A program made the position numbers and the translations under genes. The notes beneath the pieces were generated by a model. The model saw nothing but the letters and a program-made list of their open reading frames with translations, made no database searches and was not told the DNA's origin. From Minisyncoccota bacterium (GTDB lineage: Bacteria > Patescibacteriota > Minisyncoccia > Phycocordibacterales > UBA2100), in contig JAESTJ010000029.1 in NCBI GenBank assembly GCA_016763615.1, positions 1 to 7,945 on the forward strand: a DNA stretch of 7,945 nt, given 5' to 3'. Positions 6,315-7,945 of this stretch are shown piece after piece (the stretch's first letter is position 1; every line of letters starts with the position of its first letter).

Positions 6315-6341
6315 GTATGAATAAATTGAATTACAGATACT

Positions 6342-6370
6342 ATTATACAGGCTGGGTTGCACTCGACCAA
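6342..6370 (-). promoter_or_regulatory. Sigma-70-type promoter upstream of ftsE
   Basis: The minus strand has TTGGTC (plus 6365-6370), a 17-base spacer and a perfect TATAAT (plus 6342-6347) in the prfB-ftsE gap. The predicted start near 6335 gives a leader of about 20 bases before the ftsE ATG at 6314. This is the best-formed promoter in the window and it settles the ftsE start codon. Confidence 0.6.
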
Positions 6371-6389
6371 ACTCTAGGAAGCCTGAAAA

Positions 6390-7244
6390 CTAACTCTCTA
6401 AAAATATCGACAAGTCCCCATTAAGTACTCCATCAACATTAGATGTTTCTACTCCAGTGCGATGGTCTTTAATTTTCTTATATGGATGCAGTACATACGA
6501 ACGTATTTGACTCCCCCACTCTATTTTAGTATTTGACGAAATAGAAAGTCCCTGCTCTTCTTTCTTTCTATCTTCTTCTTGTTTTTTGAAGAGTTTTCCT
6601 CGCAGCACTTCGTATGCCTTTTCTTTGTTGCGAGCCTGATACCTTTGGGCACTACTCTTCACGGTGATGCCCGTTGGTTTGTGCGTGAGCCGTACGGTGG
6701 TTTCCACTTTATTTACGTTTTGCCCACCTGCCCCACCTGTGCGAGAAAATTGAATTTCAACGTCTCCATCTGGAATTTCCACTGCCCCCATTTCTGGTAA
6801 TTGAGGAACAACTTCAACAAGAGAGAAACTTGTTTGTCGTTTACCTTGCGCGTTGAAAGGGCTTATTCGAATCAACCTGTGCACACCAGACTCATTTTTC
6901 AATGTTCCATATACATTTTTACCTAAAATCTCGATAGAAATACTACGGTACCCAGCGGAGCTGATATTTTCATCCAATATAGTAGCTTCCCATCCTTTAT
7001 TTTCAATAAATTTACGATACATCTGAAAAAGCATTGCAGAGAAATCTTCTGCGTCGTCACCTCCTGCACCTGAGAGAATACTCAGTACCGCTGGACCTCT
7101 ATCATATTTACCTAAACCTTCTTTTGCATCTTTAAGTTCTTGGAGTTCTTTTATAAGGCTTTGCGCTTTCGCCGAGTCACTCCAAAAACCCACCGCGTTC
7201 ATGAGATTCTCTATATCTTTGATTCTTTCTTCTGATTTTTCCAT
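6390..7244 (-). CDS. prfB: Peptide chain release factor 2, shortened N-terminal domain
   Basis: Ends translation at UGA and UAA. The stop-codon-reading tripeptide SPF is at 128-130 and the peptidyl-tRNA hydrolysis motif GGQ is at 173-175 (in GAGGQNVNK). The [13 protein letters not shown]...IKDHRTG block (243-264) is typical of the C-terminal part of RF2. At 284 residues it is about 80 shorter than the ~365 of E. coli RF2. The loss lies in domain 1: residues 7-40 (RIKDIENL...[11 protein letters not shown]) match the family, then the protein jumps almost directly to the [15 protein letters not shown] block at 58-72, skipping roughly 50 residues of helical domain. The first possible start in this frame is ATG 7244, one base from the 3' end of tRNA-Thr, so there is no room for a leader. 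There is no internal TGA frameshift site, and the gene ends in TAG, which RF1 reads. Confidence 0.95.
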   Translation of the reverse strand: MEKSEERIKDIENLMNAVGFWSDSAKAQSLIKELQELKDAKEGLGKYDRGPAVLSILSGAGGDDAEDFSAMLFQMYRKFIENKGWEATILDENISSAGYRSISIEILGKNVYGTLKNESGVHRLIRISPFNAQGKRQTSFSLVEVVPQLPEMGAVEIPDGDVEIQFSRTGGAGGQNVNKVETTVRLTHKPTGITVKSSAQRYQARNKEKAYEVLRGKLFKKQEEDRKKEEQGLSISSNTKIEWGSQIRSYVLHPYKKIKDHRTGVETSNVDGVLNGDLSIFLES

Positions 7245-7245
7245 G

Positions 7246-7318
7246 AGCCAACCCGGGGACTCGAACCCCGTACCTACGGTTTACGATACCGTTGCTCTAC
7301 CAGATGAGCTAGGTCGGC
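7246..7318 (-). tRNA. tRNA-Thr (anticodon CGU)
   Basis: The minus strand folds as a full cloverleaf of 73 bases. The acceptor stem GCCGACC/GGTTGGC has 7 pairs with one G-U, the D stem is GCTC/GAGC, the anticodon stem is ACGGT/ACCGT, the variable loop is AGGTA, and the T stem CGGGG/CCCCG closes TTCGAGT. The loop ATCGTAA gives anticodon CGT, which reads ACG. The G1-C72 and C2-G71 pairs are Thr identity elements. The discriminator is T, unusual for bacterial tRNA-Thr, and CCA is not encoded. The prfB start codon follows after a single base. A possible -10 (TATAGT on the minus strand, plus 7339-7344) lies 20 bases upstream. Confidence 0.95.
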
Positions 7319-7371
7319 ATATTTACTTGGTGATTACTACTATATCAACTTTAATCATTTTTGTAGTACTC

Positions 7372-7821
7372 TCATGGTTTGTTAATAAGAACCCGAGCTT
7401 CTTTAACTCTTTTACTTACTACTCTGTGTTTCCTACCATTTCCTTTATTTAACGCTGCGTAAGTAGATGACAAAGAATCACAATTAGGGCAAAGTAGGCG
7501 AAGGTTGAATTCCTTATTGTTGCGCCAATTACCATCTATGTGGTCTGCAACCAAAGGAACTAACCTAGTTTTAGGGTTAACTTCTTGCCACCCACACAAA
7601 CAACACTTGTTATTAAATTTTTCTCTTAGATACCTCTTAACGTAGCCAGAAACCACCCCCGTATTCATCAGACCTTTCTCCTCGCCAGCTTTCCACTTTT
7701 CAACTGATTTTTTATACTGATACTTTTGTTGGCATGAATTACTACAATACTTATAACCAAAACATTTTGGCTCTTTACCACAACTCAAACATGGCGTACG
7801 TGGTTTTTTAAGATTGACCAT
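7372..7821 (-). CDS. HNH endonuclease with N-terminal zinc-binding knuckles
   Basis: A 149-residue protein. The N-terminus carries a Cys cluster (C11-x2-C14 ... C20, C26-x3-C30) that looks like a zinc ribbon. The C-terminal half is an HNH domain of the zinc-stabilised type: C73-x2-C76, ADHIDGN (92-98) with the catalytic His94, N-N at 101-102, and LRLLCPNC (107-114) with C111-x2-C114. Such proteins nick or cut DNA and are common in phages and as free-standing homing endonucleases. Restriction or packaging roles cannot be excluded, and no partner genes are seen. The gene sits between two tRNA-Thr genes, all on the same strand, which suggests insertion into a tRNA cluster. It is the only gene here that ends in TGA. 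The ATG at 7821 lies six bases after an extended -10 element, with no Shine-Dalgarno site. Confidence 0.92.
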   Translation of the reverse strand: MVNLKKPRTPCLSCGKEPKCFGYKYCSNSCQQKYQYKKSVEKWKAGEEKGLMNTGVVSGYVKRYLREKFNNKCCLCGWQEVNPKTRLVPLVADHIDGNWRNNKEFNLRLLCPNCDSLSSTYAALNKGNGRKHRVVSKRVKEARVLINKP

Positions 7822-7827
7822 ACATAC

Positions 7828-7836
7828 AGTATAGCA
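7828..7836 (-). promoter_or_regulatory. Extended -10 promoter of the HNH gene (leaderless layout)
   Basis: The minus strand reads TGC TATACT, a five-of-six -10 hexamer with the extended TG. It is followed by exactly six bases (GTATGT) and then the ATG. Transcription would start at or beside the A of the start codon. The arrangement is nearly identical to that upstream of the EEP-family gene (TGC TATTCT, six bases, GTG). Confidence 0.5.
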
Positions 7837-7842
7837 ACATGA

Positions 7843-7869
7843 GACCAGAACGAAAACTATACTCTGGTC
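7843..7869. repeat. Inverted repeat between tRNA-Thr(GGU) and the HNH gene
   Basis: GACCAGA (7843-7849) and TCTGGTC (7863-7869) form a 7-bp stem with a 13-base loop. It lies 8 bases past the tRNA-Thr(GGU) 3' end and overlaps the -35 region of the HNH promoter. It could be a tRNA terminator without a T-run or a protein-binding operator; there is no further support for either. Confidence 0.35.
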
Positions 7870-7877
7870 CTAAGTTG

Positions 7878-7945
7878 AGCCAGGAAGCGGAATTGAACCG
7901 CTGGCCTTTCGCTTACCATGCGAACGCTCTACCAACTGAGCTATC
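7878..7945 (-). tRNA. tRNA-Thr (anticodon GGU), 5' end cut by the window edge
   Basis: The minus strand shows the last two acceptor bases GA, then TA, the D stem GCTC/GAGC, the anticodon stem TTCGC/GCGAA with loop ATGGTAA (anticodon GGT, reads ACC and ACU), and the T stem AGCGG/CCGCT with TTCAATT. It ends with the acceptor 3' strand TCCTGGC. The missing five bases should be GCCAG, ending near position 7950. As in the other tRNA-Thr here, the discriminator is T and no CCA is encoded. Confidence 0.93.

Noticed and set aside
6315..6362. Longer FtsE start at GTG 6362
   Set aside because: The added residues do not look like FtsE, and the segment contains a well-formed TATAAT promoter, so ATG 6314 is preferred.
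1..7945. CRISPR arrays, insertion sequences, toxin-antitoxin or phage modules
   Set aside because: No repeat-spacer pattern, transposase or paired small genes were seen; the HNH gene is the only mobile-type gene.

Overview
The window looks like a piece of a compact, AT-rich bacterial genome, probably a member of the Candidate Phyla Radiation (Patescibacteria, Parcubacteria-like). This assignment is an inference. It rests on very short intergenic gaps, few recognisable Shine-Dalgarno sites, a release factor 2 with a shortened N-terminal domain, a CTP synthase with variant motifs (GDFQN, GLCYGMQ), tRNAs without encoded CCA, and the prfB-ftsE-ftsX gene order. Release factor 2 is present and one gene ends in TGA, so UGA appears to be a stop codon here.

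Left part (1-1940). The first ~80 bases are unidentified edge sequence. A long hairpin then sits just past the 3' end of a minus-strand tRNA-Gln(CUG). Next come a short-chain dehydrogenase/reductase on the minus strand and, divergently, an endonuclease/exonuclease/phosphatase-family protein on the plus strand. The latter ends at a stem-loop region that faces the end of the next gene cluster.

Main block (1943-7945) is entirely on the minus strand. In the direction of transcription it reads: tRNA-Thr(GGU, cut by the window edge), an HNH endonuclease, tRNA-Thr(CGU), prfB (release factor 2), ftsE and ftsX (the ABC-type complex that controls cell-wall hydrolysis at division), pyrG (CTP synthase), an unrecognised four-helix membrane protein, and a small VIT1/CCC1-type metal transporter. 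Candidate promoters lie upstream of the HNH gene, ftsE, ftsX and pyrG, so this is likely a chain of overlapping transcription units rather than one operon.

The most interesting points are these. (1) The unrecognised membrane protein is a gapless internal duplication (period 72 residues) that repeats Q/H/W/acidic and I-D-aromatic-x-E-hydrophobic-P motifs. Its gene overlaps the VIT1/CCC1 transporter gene by 11 bases, which suggests an undescribed two-component metal-handling membrane system. (2) Two genes carry the same start architecture: an extended -10 (TGC TATnCT) exactly 6 bases before the start codon, as expected for leaderless mRNAs. (3) The prfB start codon is one base from the 3' end of tRNA-Thr, so tRNA processing itself would leave an almost leaderless prfB message. 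(4) Both tRNA-Thr genes have U at the discriminator position and flank a free-standing HNH endonuclease.
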